Shown: positions 1 to 12,180, counted from the stretch's first letter. The stretch: DNA of 64,000 nt from Panaeolus papilionaceus (GCA_015501605.1 JADNRZ010000035.1:124001-188000), one strand, 5' to 3'. Notes: a model not told the origin generated them from the letters alone. A program made the numbers and translations.

Positions 1-134
1 ATTCTGGGGCTTAGTCTAGGGTTAGGTTTTCCACACCACAGGAGCTCCGAAAGGGATCCTTGCCTGCGTACTCCACGCATTGGCTTTCAGCGTCTAGACA
101 GACTCACTACCCCGGTTCCCCATTTCATCATTCT

Positions 135-1042
135 ATGATGAATAGTTCAGGAATACCTATAATTACTATTGATTTAGTAAGTAAAATCTACATAAAACAC
201 CTTAATTTCATACGTCAACTTTACTTATTTCAGTGGGCTGTCTATCACCCTAACATGTATAGGTCCTGGATCGTTTAACGATTAAAGATGTCCTTCATGG
301 CGTGCTTCATATGATCTTATTCCATAGGTTGTTTGGGAACATCAAGCCCACAACCTATGAAGTTCTTGATGTGACAATGGTGAGTGCTGTCGGGCCGCAT
401 GGCTTCTATCATGTGTCTGTCTATCATACTGATCACTTTGGTAAACCGTTGTTGGTGGGTATAGCCAGGTGTAGGAGATGCTGAAATTGAGAAGTTGGTC
501 GATGAAAAGGTTGAGGCTTTTCGTAGAGGTGTTGAAGGAGGTTCAAGTAAAAAGGGCCAGGTGAGCTTAGGATGGATGTCATTGATGGATTTGCCTCCCT
601 AACTGAATGCTCTTATAGATCTTGATAACACTATCCGAACGCAAATCTGTGAAGAAATGGTTCTCTAATTTCGACGAAGATACCCCTTGGGAGAAGTGGT
701 TAGGCCTCTCAGAGTTGCTTCCATCGATATATCTTGACTCATCCCTCATCATTGACATTCAGGATAATCAACGCGGAAGTCAGGCAGCCTAAAACCGATA
801 AAGGTCTTTCCCTTCTACTTCGTTCAAATTTTAACTTTCTAAACAATTCATTTGGACCTCTAGACCGTTCAACGTTTAATTCCGCCCTTGCAGCTACACT
901 TGCGACGGCACTACAAACTACCGTCAACTACACATCATCGGAGAAGGGCAGGGCGGTCGTACCAGCTATAACCGATGCTAATAAGATATCCCCCTTTCCC
1001 TACGAAATCATGGTACAAATTGGGAACGTCCAGGTCACTTGA
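135..1042 (+). CDS. ATG101: ATG101, autophagy-initiation HORMA protein
   Basis: Subunit of the Atg1/ULK kinase complex that starts autophagosome formation; it binds the HORMA domain of Atg13. The gene is visible only after splicing. I read six exons: about 138-176, 263-379, 465-560, 619-698, 763-803 and 864-1042. They sum to 552 bases, or 183 residues plus stop, close to the family's usual length of about 200. Landmarks in order: ILFHRLFGNIKP, YEVLDVTMPGVGDAEIEKL across the second intron, ILITLSERK, PWEKWIINAEVRQPKT across the fourth intron, and HTSSEKGRA-like TSSEKGRAVVP followed by ISPFP near the C-terminus. Two adjacent ATGs (135 and 138) are possible starts; the second fits family N-termini starting M-N-S slightly better. 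All introns are GT..AG. I am confident of the family because the order and spacing of the motifs match; the first exon is the least certain part. Confidence 0.9.
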
Positions 1043-2148
1043 TAAACAACGAACGTTGGCTGAATGAAGTCTGCGATAGAGTTTGCCTCATTCCATGGAC
1101 CTTACCATCTCTCAACTCAAAATTAATATAATTCTGGCAGGAGACGCTGCTATCCATCTAGCTTTTGGATTCAAAGTATTGTGTAATGTATAGTGGATTT
1201 TGAGTGCTGCCGATAATTGTTTTGTAATATAGATTAGGTTCTTGGGACACTTGTACTAGACTTTGAATAAACCGTTTGCAGTTTCTGAGTTTCCTATCGC
1301 ATTTTAGCGCCACGAGTCTCTGCAGCGACCATAGCCTCAACTACAACTTGTTTCTCGATCTTAAGCAACGCAGCCGTACTTACTACGTACAAACACGGTA
1401 CTTACAATGGCCGTGCTCAAGATTATTGAGCACCAAGCCCCTATTTGTGCTTCCATTATGCTCAGCCCTAACCCTAACCAGAATATCATCATTGTTCTAG
1501 CATCCACAAGCCTGCCAGCGGTGTAAGGCTTTGTGGTGTTCTCTCGTTGACCCCCCGCTTGGAAATTGAAGCCTTCGTCTGTCTTCGTTCCACTCCCTCC
1601 AGACTCTGGTATGTAGGTAGAAACCAATATAAGATGAAACCGGAAATGTTTTCTTGTCTTGAATTCGGCGGGTCAATTAGAGTCACGTCTAACCACAACC
1701 AACATGTGAGACTTTCCCTTCGTTTCTGAATCAGAATTGACGAAATAAGTGCTGAAACGGTGACACAACAGATGAAAGTAGTTCTCATTTTTTTCTCAAT
1801 TGCAACTGTCTTGGACCGAATGTATCAAAAACGAAGCCTTATGTAGATGGTGATAGAGACGCAGACTAAGCATGAATGACGTGCCTCCGGTCAAAAATCT
1901 TCCCTTTTAGCCGGACCTTTCGAGCTCTATGATCAAAACGATTGATGAATAGAGTCTCCAAAAGGATGGTTGGGGGGTCATGGGGCCCATCTGGACCTAC
2001 CCTCAATGCCTCACACCCGACCCAGACAAATGGAATACGCTTGGGCGTGAATTTCATTCATTTATAGAGCAGCAACGGACGTATTCCCGCTCTTACTTCT
2101 CGCGCTTGACCGACCATTTCAACCCCTATCGCAGCTTTGAAACTGGAC
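1043..2148. other. Intergenic, no gene seen
   Basis: Spacer between ATG101 and the first flavin monooxygenase. Short open frames occur on both strands (for example minus 1361-1788), but none has a recognisable motif or plausible splice continuation. The last few hundred bases are presumably the promoter of the monooxygenase gene. Confidence 0.5.
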
Positions 2149-4644
2149 ATGTCGAATAGCAAGCTGGAGCCATTGAAAGAGTCAACTGCAAGGGTGGCGA
2201 TCATAGGTGCAGGGTAAGTGGTCATGTTCAAATGGTGCGCAGCTTTGGCTAAATAAAGATATGAATCAGTGCTGGTGGACTTGCTTGCTCAATCTATTTG
2301 AAGCAAAAGCTTGGTTTTACTAATTTTGTGGTAAAAACCTCCAATTGGAATCGGAAATCACCCTGAAATGCTTGATGCGCTTATCAGGTCTACGAAAAAG
2401 CGTCAGGAGTAGGAGGGACGTGGAGGGTAAGTTTAGGTCAATTTTATCGCGGTTGTGCACACGTCTGATTATATTCATGACTATAGGACAATATCTATCC
2501 TGTTGGTTGTCACCGTTGATCTTTTGCGGGACCACTTTTGCTCACTCGGCGTGTAACAGGGGTGTGCCTCAGATGTAGCTCTGCCATTTTACTCTCTCTC
2601 GACCGACTTGCGCGACTGGAAGTCCTCCCATGGCTCAAACGTTGAGCTGAACGACTACTGGGAGGAACTCGCTGCAAAGTATCACCTCTACTCGCATATA
2701 TCTTTCAACACCAAAGTTATATCTGCGAAGTGGGATGAGCAGGCACAACGATACGATATCGCACTGGCGAACATCGAGACTGGTGAACGTACCTCTGCGA
2801 AGGCAGAGATTGTGATTTCTGCGATTGGTATCCTTGAAAACCCGCGCTATGCCGATATACCGGGTGTGGGAGATTTCAATGGTGAACTCTTTCATTCTGC
2901 GAGATGGGACAAGTCGGTGGAACTTCGTGACAAGCGCGTTGGTGTGGTTGGAAATGGCGCATCAGCGTGAGTTGCAACAAAAATTCACTTTGGCGCGTTG
3001 ACTGATGCTTTTACAGTACACAGTTTGTACCGATAATTACCAGGGACGAAGAGGTCAATGTTGTTCACTTTTGTCGCACTCCGAACTGGTTTTTCCCCGA
3101 TGCAAGTATTATTTCTCGAGGAGCCCACTGTTATTTAACCTCATCGTCTGTTTACAGGTTCGTGTGCAATATTCAAATACGCGCAGGTGGCTGCGTCGCA
3201 ATATACCTATCACGGTGAGTATAGAACGTATGGCCCACTTTTTAAAGGTGAGTTGTGCAAAGTGTTAGCACAGCTCTCAAAGAAAGCTAACCTTTAGTTC
3301 CCTCCTATTTAGCACGAGATGCTATATTGGACGATTTTCAGCAATGCGTTCACTCGAAATGTGTTTCAAAAGGTCTGCTGACCATTTTGAATGCTGTCCA
3401 CTATTCCCTCTTACATAGTACCGATAGGGTGCCACCAAGTACATCCTCAACAAAGCGCCTGCACAATATAAGGACAAGCTGATTCCCGATTTTGGTATGC
3501 TACATCTTTCGATATCATTCCAAAGCTCACCAAATATGTTCAGGGGTGGGATGCAAACGCATTGTTGTAGACACGGATTACCTGGTCGCTCTTCACCGCC
3601 CGAACCTCACCATGAACTGGGACGGAATTGAACGGATTGTCGAGAATGGTATCCTAACCAAGAAAGGTAAATCTCCCCACATTCCCTACTTGGTCCAGCC
3701 TTCTCAAAATCGCGTAATTATAGGAGAGGTTGTTCCCTTGGATGTCCTTATTTTTGCTACTGGATATTCTGCGGTATGCCCTGTTCTGGCTGGCTCATTA
3801 TGTGCTTGCTCATCTCAGTTATCGCTTAGGATAAATACCAGCTCCCTGTTGTTGGAAGCAAAGGAATGTCCATCCAGGAATACTACGACTCGCAGAAGGG
3901 CCCAAAGGCGTATTTGGGTACAACGATCCCAGGATTCCCTAATTTCTTCACGATCTTTGGTAGGCTCTTCCAACGACGCTAAGTCTCCTTTATCAACTTT
4001 TCTGTAGGGCCGAATACCGCCACAGGCCACACTTCTGTAATTTACACCAACGAAGTTCAAGTTAGTCCAGCGGCTCGCCTCTATCTGTCACGCTGACCCT
4101 TCTCTTCTGCAGATCAACTATATACTGCAGTTGATTAAACCCGTCCTCCAGCGCAGGGTTCTATCTATCGAAGTGACCGAAAAGGCCGCTGATGAATACG
4201 ACGACAAAGTTCAGAAGCGGCTTTCGAAGTCGGTTTTTACGCAGTGCTTATCGTGGTATCGTGTTGGTCAAACAGGAAAGGTTACCAATGCCTTCCCTGG
4301 GTACGTCATATAGGCTTGCTTCGTGGGCAGCGATTATTAAATTTACTCTTGATAGCTCTTCGACAATGTTTTGGCTCTGGCTTCGTAAGCCCGATTGGAC
4401 GCACTACCATACCACGAACACCTCAACACATGCACAGAAGTGGCTCAAAAAGTTGCAAAGAAAGCAAAAGGTTGTCTCTGCTCTCGCCAAAACAGCCATC
4501 GTCTTCCAAATCTTTTTCCTCGCAGCGTGGTGGAAATACCCTGGCCTGCCTGGCATGGTCAGATCCTGGGCCCTAAATAGAGCGCTTGTCTTGTTTGGAG
4601 TTGCTTCAATTCATTTACAGAAGCTCCGGCCTCAACACACCTGA
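2149..4644 (+). CDS. Baeyer-Villiger-type flavin monooxygenase, copy 1
   Basis: FAD- and NADPH-dependent enzyme expected to insert one oxygen atom next to a ketone, giving an ester or lactone. About 600 residues in about 13 exons. From the N-terminus: Rossmann FAD site (VAIIGAGAGG, split by intron 1), GGTWRDNIYPGCASD, the second dinucleotide site GVVGNGASA, and before it the Baeyer-Villiger fingerprint FxGxxxHxxxW[D/P], seen as FNGELFHSARWD at about 2875-2911. Downstream are MNWDGIERI and the conserved D-x-x-x-F-ATGY. A hydrophobic stretch (AIVFQIFFLAAWW) near the C-terminus suggests a membrane anchor. The start at 2149 puts the FAD motif at residue 14, as is usual. One intron (3102-3157) begins with GC inside a GCAAGT context. 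Reading frames remain open across all exons after splicing. It is a tandem duplicate of the next gene. The substrate cannot be told from sequence. Confidence 0.88.
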
Positions 4645-5329
4645 TTATTCCCAAGCCAAAAACGTTATGGTCATCATTCATTTGCCCTCACTACCGACCC
4701 TTCTCTCTGAAGAATTTGACATAAGGCACCTCCACGGCTACCAACGATTGAATGACGCAAATCGCCGCTACATTGAAATGAATTATCGGGTGTTGCGAAG
4801 GATCATAATTCAACGCCTACAATTAACCTTACGCAATGTTCAGTGCGCCACTTGTGACTTTGAATTGCACTTCCGACGCCGTTCTATCTGCGAGTAAGTC
4901 ATGGGAAAGTCTAAAAATATTTTGGTAGGCGTACAACTCCTGACCCGGACGGCTTCTTTGTTTCGTCTGCATGTGCAAATAACTCTGGACAAGCATGCGC
5001 CTGACCAATGCAACAGTTAGGAGCTGACACCAGATTTGGATACGGTTCGTACTGTTGGTTCAAGTTCGATATGTTTCGCGGGATGCAGGGTTCCGGTGAC
5101 AGCTTTCTATCTCTCACAGAATCTCCGAAGCTTTCTATTCCTAAGGTAAATGAATGGGGTAGGTTTGGTACACATCTATTAGGTTACTGGCTTGAGATTG
5201 TAGTGTTGGAACCGGCCTGCGGGATTGTCAGGGTCTTGATGAGAGGCTTTAAAAGCCCCTTTTTTTCGTTCTTTCATTCTTTCCTCCTCTATCCCGACAG
5301 GTTTTCCCCCTACCGATCGATACCTCGTA
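4645..5329. other. Intergenic between the tandem monooxygenases
   Basis: Spacer of about 0.7 kb. An AT-rich TTTAAAAG at about 5248, followed by a CT-rich stretch before the next ATG, could form the promoter and leader of copy 2. A 68-codon open frame on the minus strand (4911-5117) has no recognisable content. Confidence 0.5.
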
Positions 5330-7876
5330 ATGTCAAATACCAAGCCAGAGGCACTGAAGAACTCGACTGCGAAGGTTGTGATTATTGGTGCAGGGTAAGA
5401 AGGCTATTCATTCTATCGAAGTGTGAATGCTGACGACACTTTATAGAGCTGGGGGTATCACTTGTTCCATATTTTTGAAGCAAAAACTGGGATTTACCAA
5501 CTTCACGGCATGGATTTATCTGTATTGTGCACCTGATGACGACGGTAATCATCATTCATGCAATAGGTCTACGAAAAAGCGTCTGGGGTTGGCGGAACCT
5601 GGAGAGTGTGTATGCATCACTTCTGCAGGAATACGGACTTACACTGTTTGTTTTAATAGGATAATATTTACCCAGTGGGTAGGCATAACATGCATTGGCA
5701 TCCCTCGTATTCACAAAGTTTTAGGGATGTGCTTCGGACGTCGGTGTGGCATTCTACTCCCTGTCGACGGACCTGCACGACTGGAAATCCTCACACGCGG
5801 AGAACAAGGACTTGAAAGAATATTGGGAGAATCTCACGACAAAGTACCACCTCCATCCCCATTTAACTTTCAACACCGAAGTGTCTTCTGCGAATTGGGA
5901 TAACGAGGCCCAACAATACAATATTTCTCTTCGAAATGTCGTCACTGGTGAAGAAACAAAGGCGACAGCGGAGGTATTGATCTCTGCTATTGGTGTTCTG
6001 GAAAATCCACGCTATATTGACATCCCTGGAGTGGGAGACTTTCAAGGAAAGATTTTCCATTCCGCGAGATGGGACCAGTCAGTGGAGCTCCGTGGCAAGC
6101 GTGTTGGCGTCGTTGGAAATGGTGCCTCAGCGTAAGTCCTGAAACACATTTTTTAAAAGCAGATGTTGTTAATAGACATTAAATAGGACGCAATTCGTTC
6201 CTCTGATCACAAAGGACGAAACCGTCAGAGTTGTACAGTTTTGTCGTACTGCGAATTGGTTTTTCCCCAACGTAGGTCGCTCATTCAGAAGTTTATATTC
6301 TTGCGCATCATGAGACAGCTCTTGCAAAAGCTGATTCATATTGATAGCTTGTCCACCGTTACTCGGATATTCGCCGATGGTTCCGCAGGAACCTCCCACT
6401 TTTTGGCAGAATTGAGCGATTGGGTCACTTCATAAGAGTGCGTATCTGTAGCATATCAAGGACTCATGATACTGATACCCCCCCCCCGCTCAGCATGAGT
6501 TCCTGTACTGGGCCGTCTTCAGCAACTCGATCACTCGTAGGATCCTCCAGAAGGTCATCTCTATTTTCTGTATCCACAATTTCAGAACTGATATTATTAT
6601 AGGCTGCATCGAAATACATATTATGGATGGCGCCCAAGGAGTACCATGGTAAACTACTACCCGAATTTGGTACGGTGGATCTCCTTATGTACCTGTTCCC
6701 GTGCTTATAGACAAAATCCCCAACCTTAGGCCTTGGATGCAAACGCATCGTCTTCGACACAAATTATTTAAACTCGCTTCACCGTAAAAACCTGGATATG
6801 AACTGGGACGGGATCGACCGCATTGTCCAAGATGGTATTTTGACTAAAAAAGGTATGTAGGTTAAGTTACATGCTTTATTGAAGCCACTAAATTTGCGCA
6901 ATGCAGGGGAGCTTATCCCTTTAGATGTCTTGATCTTTGCTACCGGGTATAATGCGGTACGTCTCTCCTCTAGTACCCTCGTTGTTGATTGTTGCTATAT
7001 TCACGGTATATCCTTAGGACAAGTACCATCTCCCCATTGTTGGGAGCAATGGTGTATCAGTCCAGGATTACTACGACTCTCAAGCAGGGGCCAAGGCATA
7101 TCTCGGCACCACGATTCCAGGGTTTCCTAATTTCTTCACAATACTTGGTATGTTCACCAGATTTCAAAAGGATGCAGATCTCTGACCTCACCTACGAAAC
7201 GCAGGTCCCAATACCGCCACGGGTCATACTTCTGTTATCTACACCAACGAGATTCAGGTTTGTTCCCGATGTCATTGAGAACGTTTCACTAAATTCTCGC
7301 ATTGCCTTTTTCCATTATCCTTAGATCAATTATACTCTAAAGCTAATTAAACCGATCCTAGAGCGAAGGCTCCCGTCGATCGAGGTGAACGAGCAGGCTA
7401 CAGATGTGTACAACACTACCATACAAAAAAGGCTTTCACAATCTGTGTTCACTCAATGCCTGTCGTGGTACCGAGTCGGGCAGGAGGGGAAAATTACCAA
7501 CATCTTTCCAGGGTACGTTTATAAGTAGGGATCGCGGTATTTGTCTAACACCGTTACAACTAGATCTGGATTTAGGTTTTGGATGTTGCTTCGCAATCCC
7601 AACTGGAGTCACTACCATACAAACAGCACCCTTGCTCATGCACAAACCTGGCTAAAAAAGACGCAGAGGAAACAGAGGGTTGTCAGCGCGCTTGTCAAGC
7701 TGGCTATTGCGTTTCGAGTTGTCTTTATTCTGGTTTGGTGGAAAAACCCGGCCTTGATTTCTAGCATCAGGTCTTTGATGGCTCAAAAGGCGCTTGTGCT
7801 GGGCTCCGTCGCTTTGGCGAACATGCAAAAATTTAGGTCGTTGACCTCTTCGCTTCTTCACAGAACAAATATGTGA
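5330..7876 (+). CDS. Baeyer-Villiger-type flavin monooxygenase, copy 2
   Basis: Paralogue of the gene just upstream, with the same exon plan and about 600 residues. FAD site VVIIGAGAGG across intron 1, GGTWRDNIYPGCASD, fingerprint FQGKIFHSARWD (about 6041-6076), second nucleotide site GVVGNGASA, MNWDGIDRI, and FATGYNA. The C-terminal half ends in a hydrophobic segment (LVKLAIAFRVVFILVWW) that would anchor the protein in a membrane. Exon joins were checked by aligning each exon with copy 1: NWFFPN, RRWFRRN, HEFLYWAVFSN, LHRKNLDMNWDG, GTTIPGFPNFFT and the rest all stay in frame. One intron (about 5508-5566) has to start with GCATGG, a poor 5' splice site, where copy 1 has GTAAAA. Another intron contains a run of ten C just before its acceptor. 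Likely functional, but the weak donor could reduce correct splicing. Confidence 0.87.
6478..6487 (+). repeat. C10 homopolymer in an intron
   Basis: Ten consecutive C residues sit in the polypyrimidine tract just before the CAG acceptor of a copy-2 monooxygenase intron. Length could vary between strains or be a sequencing artefact; as it is intronic it would not shift the reading frame. Confidence 0.8.
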
Positions 7877-8370
7877 TTTATCATGTCACATTCCAATTAT
7901 ATTCCCATGTACACTCTAACTTCTATCGTCGCGATCAGAAAGCCCAAGATGAGAAATTAGCCTCTGAACCATATATCATGTGCTTCCCAACTATATATTT
8001 TTGACCTCAATTCCTTCCCGCCAGGGAGTCAATTTCTCAGCAAGAATGCGTAATCCTCGCCTTTTGGCCTCGAAATTCGTCTCTGTATGTGAAGCTCTCC
8101 CCGTCTTGCACCTCACCATGCTTTGTCTCGGCCTTCTTATCCCAGGTCAAGGTCAAGGGGTGGGGTCGTTCCCATGATCTCGCTTCTTTGCACCTGTGGG
8201 ACAACCTCCATTATGACGCTCCTGGGGAATTTAATTGATCTGCTCACCTGCTTATTCCTCGTCTCCGGTTATCACTCATAGCGATGAGACCGGTAGATCC
8301 CAATACTTGAAAAGAGCCATCCCACATCTCGTCTAAAGGCACCCCGTTGAACCACCGCCCATAACATTCA
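7877..8370. other. Intergenic, dehydrogenase upstream region
   Basis: About 0.5 kb between monooxygenase copy 2 and the alcohol dehydrogenase on the same strand. It holds the end of one transcript and the promoter of the next; I see no gene. Pyrimidine-rich patches occur at about 8000-8170. Confidence 0.5.
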
Positions 8371-10171
8371 ATGACTTCTCTTGAACCGATCCCAAAAACC
8401 CAAACAGCTGCTGTTATTCAGGAATTCAAGAAACCATATTTCCTGAATCCTGAGCATCCAGTAAAACAACCTTCTAACCTCGCTCCAAATGAGTGTCTTG
8501 TCAAACTTGAATACGCAGGAGTTTGTCATTCCGACTTGCACATTCGCAATGCAGATTGGGCGGTTAATCAACCTGCCCCACCCCTCGTTGGAGGACACGA
8601 GGGCGTTGGCATAGTTGTCGCTATTGGGGCCCATAGCTCAGATCATGTTAAGCTAGGAGACCGCGTTGGAATCAAGTGGATCGGCAACGTATGCGGAAGG
8701 TAAGTTCGAAGATTCAACCCAGAACAAACCCAACCCCAGTGTAGATTCCACCCTTTCTAAATGACACCTCTTATAGATGTGAGATGTGCAGGAAAGGCCA
8801 CGAGTCTAGTAGGTGGCGAACTCTTGCTTGAGCGTATATGCAAACTCATTCGAAATGCGCATTGTAGCTTGTCCCGTGAGCTTTACTAGCAGCCATGGTT
8901 TCAGGATTGACGGCACTTTTCAACAATATGTCGTGCGTTACCTCTTTGGACAATCTACGGAGCGCAAGCATTTTGACAAAAAGCCTTTGCGGCACGTCGC
9001 GCCTAGGTTTCGTATGTGAACTACGTCACACCAATCCCCGAAGGACTCGACGGAGCTGCTGCTGCTCCTATACTGTGTGCTGTAAGTTCTTATCAGGTTG
9101 AATTATACCCCGAAATAAGGCATTGATTTTTGGACTAGGGATTGACTGTGTACAAGGCATTGAAGCAGACCAATATTATTATTTCGCAATGGATAGCTAT
9201 TGGTGGTGCTGGAGGGGGTTTAGGACATTTAGGTGGGCGTTCTAACTTATGGCGCTTTGACGACGATGTTAGTCTTAACCACTCCATGATATCAGCTGTC
9301 CAATATGCTGTCGCAATGGGGTTCCGCGTTTTGGCTATTGGTACGTTTGCTCAATAAATCAGACGAGGAGATCGGGTACACACTCCCTCCACCAACTCTC
9401 TAACGAGTCGTAGATTTGAAGCTAATTTCTCGTTTAAACCGACCCAGATACCGGGGAAGCCAAAAAGAATCTCGTAATGGGGCTGGGAGCTGAAAAGTGG
9501 ATAGATTTCAAAGAGTCAAAAAATCTCATCGAAGACGTGAAGGCAGCTACTGGTGGTGCTGGCCCAGATGCTGCTGTTATTGCCGCTGGGGATGTAAGTA
9601 TATCACCTGATGGCTTCGAATCAACACACTACCAAAACACTAAAGCTTTGTGTGCTCTCCAGGCTAAGCCATTCAACGATGCTTTGTTGTACCTCAATGT
9701 TAAAGGGACCTTGGTCTGTGTTGGAATGCCGGGGGGAGCTGCCATGTTGAATGCACCCGTTCCACTCTTGATTGCCAAGGTTCGAAAGATTTAGTTCGAT
9801 ATTACCCCGTTTCCCACTAACGCAAACACCTGTATCTGGCCTGGAAATACTTTTAACAGTCCTTGACTATTGTAGGATCATCCATTGGGTAAGGGAGTTT
9901 TATTCCTTACTTTCGTTGCATGTTCGATCAACGACTCTGTTCCTTCTTGCAACAGGAGCCAACAAGACATGACAGAGGCACTTCGGATTGCTGCCTTGGG
10001 TAAAGTCAAATGCCAGCACCAGGTCAAACCGTTATCGGAAATCAACGAGTATGAACGACTTGCTCGAGGCATATAAAATTACATCACTAACTTTTTACTT
10101 CTATTTTTAGGGTTATGGAAGACATGGAAAACGGTAAAGTTGCAGGACGAATTGTCCTTAAAATATCATAA
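8371..10171 (+). CDS. Zinc-dependent alcohol dehydrogenase (ADH1-like)
   Basis: Medium-chain dehydrogenase interconverting alcohols and aldehydes or ketones with NAD(H). About 350 residues, the normal size of yeast ADH1. Catalytic zinc ligands are seen in [10 protein letters not shown] (Cys) and GGHEGVG (His-Glu). The structural-zinc Cys loop is split by short introns: NVCGR, then [10 protein letters not shown], then TCP. Further blocks: [37 protein letters not shown], the nucleotide-binding [28 protein letters not shown]. The last exon ends [12 protein letters not shown] then TAA at 10169-10171. Start chosen at 8371 because the frame is open from there and gives a family-like N-terminus. It follows two Baeyer-Villiger-type enzymes on the same strand, so it may supply or remove their ketone or alcohol. 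The substrate is unknown. Confidence 0.92.
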
Positions 10172-10323
10172 GCTTCGGCGTCGTGGTATAGTCTGGTAGT
10201 GTGCTAGGATAAAATTACATACGTTGTACAACATAGGACCGGGTATCGAATGAAGCATCCAAGTTGGAAGGCTAGCTCCCGCAAAGAAGAAAATGTACAT
10301 AAATCAGAAGGACGATAATGTGG

Positions 10324-11022
10324 CTATACATATCCCATATCACTTTGGATTCGCTTTTCTTTCATTCGTAATCGTTGCTCCAGAATGACGAACGATACCA
10401 GAATGTCTTCTAGCATGTCCTCTGACCCATCTCGAATGTGGAGAACCAGGGGTTCCGGCGGTCTTGATCTGATCATGAAGGCGACTGGCTGATTGGTATC
10501 TTCTTCTGGGAAGAGCTGAGACAACAACACAAGGTTAGATTATGAGTTTTACTCAGTTAATAAGGCTAAAGTCTCTTACTGCTAGTCGGTAAGTCACGTC
10601 TGTTTTCCAAACGAAGTTTCCCAAATCCGTTACTAACGATGTACACTCGCTATCGGGAAGCGTATCCGTGAGTCCGGTATAGGTTAAGTCTATGAAAATA
10701 GAATAACATACTTTCGATGCATTGGCAATGTGATCGAGGTTAGCCATTGTTTGATGGGTATCGAGTTGCCGCCATTTCTTCTCGCAAATTTGACGGTGTC
10801 GGAGAATAACTCTCGTCGTTTTATTGTCGCAATATTGACTTGCGATGGGTGATAGCATATGTCTGTCCGGGTATTAGACTTGCTGGTGACTACGCTGAAC
10901 CGAGGCTCTCCATCCGAATAAACAATCCCGTTGAGAATGCTGTTACGCGCGAAAACAAGGGACATCGAGTAACCAGATCCAGGTTTGGGGGGATATTCGA
11001 TGCTCGTGTTCGTCGAATCCAT
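10324..11022 (-). CDS. DUF6593-like basidiomycete protein
   Basis: Three-exon gene on the minus strand. The N-terminal exon starts at the ATG at 11020-11022 and includes GYSMSLVFARNSILNGIVYSD. The middle exon includes TTRVILRHRQICEKKWRQL and ends with a TDVTYRL block. The last exon has LFPEEDTNQPVAFMIRSRPP, then LVLHIRDGSEDMLEDILVSF, and ends at 10324. This order (N-terminal strand pair, a W- and basic-rich middle, a late block with G-x-x-M-x-[DE]-x-[IL]-[VL]-x-[ST]-F) resembles the DUF6593 proteins that are abundant in mushroom genomes and have no known function. An in-frame alternative ATG lies at 11035-11037. The intron between exons 1 and 2 is short and its ends are uncertain. The family call is by recall, so moderate confidence; that a coding gene is present is more certain. 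Confidence 0.6.
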
Positions 11023-11540
11023 GGTGGAAGGGGGCAAAGGAGATGATGATTGAGGGCTACCTCGTAACGTGTACTAACTGTGGTGCACGCGGGGAATACG
11101 TGGGGTTGATAAAGGGCATCAAACAACCAGGGGGAGAGAACGGTGGCATATAAGTGCTTTACGGATGATACGCGGCATTGTTTGACAATTTGAATTCATG
11201 TCCATCGCGGCATCTCCAATCGAGGAAACATATTAAAGCAATCTGGCTGTGCGAATCTAATCACCAGATACGGGCAACGCCCAGCTGTCATCCTTCAAGC
11301 TTCAAGGCTTAAGCCAGGACTCGTGGAAATGATTGATTTTGGGCTAAAACGGGTCGCCCAGCAGTCCATTATTTCTCATGAGAAACTCCATGTGCCCAAA
11401 GGATATGATGGCCGTCTCAACTCCCCACAAGCAATGCAACAATTTTGAGACTCGAAATAAGTAAGCCAAAGGAATTGAGGTCGGTAAGTGCCCGCGTGTT
11501 TGTGGCGGGGTATGGGAACAATGAGACCTGTGATTTTAGT
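11023..11540. other. Intergenic, no gene seen
   Basis: Upstream region of the DUF6593-like gene and downstream of the doubtful gene at 11541-12180. No convincing coding content or RNA gene. Confidence 0.4.
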
Positions 11541-12180
11541 TTACAGCCGTTTCAGGACTTCCAAGTCAATTTCACCACCTTCAGTGTCATAGAAGGCGAA
11601 TTGAGGGATCCAGGGGTCGGTCCGAACTGATACAGATATTTTTCACTGAATACTCCGTAGCGCCTAACCAGTCAAGGTGCTGCGGAAGAAGCTCGATGGC
11701 ACGATGGATGCAGACAGTCCTAGTCAGTCCTCCGATTTCGTTTATTTTCCCCACATATTTCCCCATACTTACTTTCAGTGCCTGACAAGATGTTATTGCT
11801 AGGCGAGTGGCTTTTTCTGGAAGATGGATGTTTTAAAATGTTTAATCGATCGCCAAGTATCCAGTCCGGTCATTTCGTATGTACGACGCTGAAGACTGAA
11901 GTCGCTCTCTCTTGGATGGTGTTTGTCTCGTTCTCCATGTCGAAGATAGCAGGGGTGCAGAAGAAGTGAGTTGAGGTGAGTTGCCCGTTCCGTGAGAATT
12001 GACTACAAACCACAAACGAACACATAATCGTTGTGCGTACATAGTATCTCGAGTTTTTTCTTGACCGGAGGTCCGGCAAAGAGCGATATTCCTCTAAGGG
12101 TAAAGCATGGGCTGGTAAACATCAAAGGTTTCCAGCTCAACTTCTAACCGAAATATTTCCGTCGGATCCGAATGCGACAT
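11541..12180 (-). pseudogene. Possible small multi-exon gene or fragment, unknown
   Basis: Three protein-like stretches lie in order on the minus strand. The first starts at the ATG at 12178-12180 (DPTEIFRLEVELETFDVYQP). The second, around 11780-11840, reads like KATRLAITSCQALK followed by a GTAAGT donor. The third ends at 11541 and reads DPWIPQFAFYDTEGGEIDL then EVLKRL and stop. Between them a stretch at about 11660-11710 reads TVCIHRAIELLPQHLDWLG. I could not join all segments in one frame with ordinary introns: at least two joins would need introns of 20-40 bases or a frameshift. It may be a decayed gene or a real gene whose exons I have misplaced. I recognise no family. Confidence 0.3.

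Noticed and set aside
302..484. 60-codon frame reading through the second ATG101 intron
   Set aside because: The residues after DVTM are intron; splicing from 379 to 465 restores the family motif PGVGDAEIE.
1..1480. Telomere-like CCCTAA or TTAGGG words at about 15-25 and 1465-1480
   Set aside because: Only one or two units each, surrounded by ordinary genes; not a telomere.
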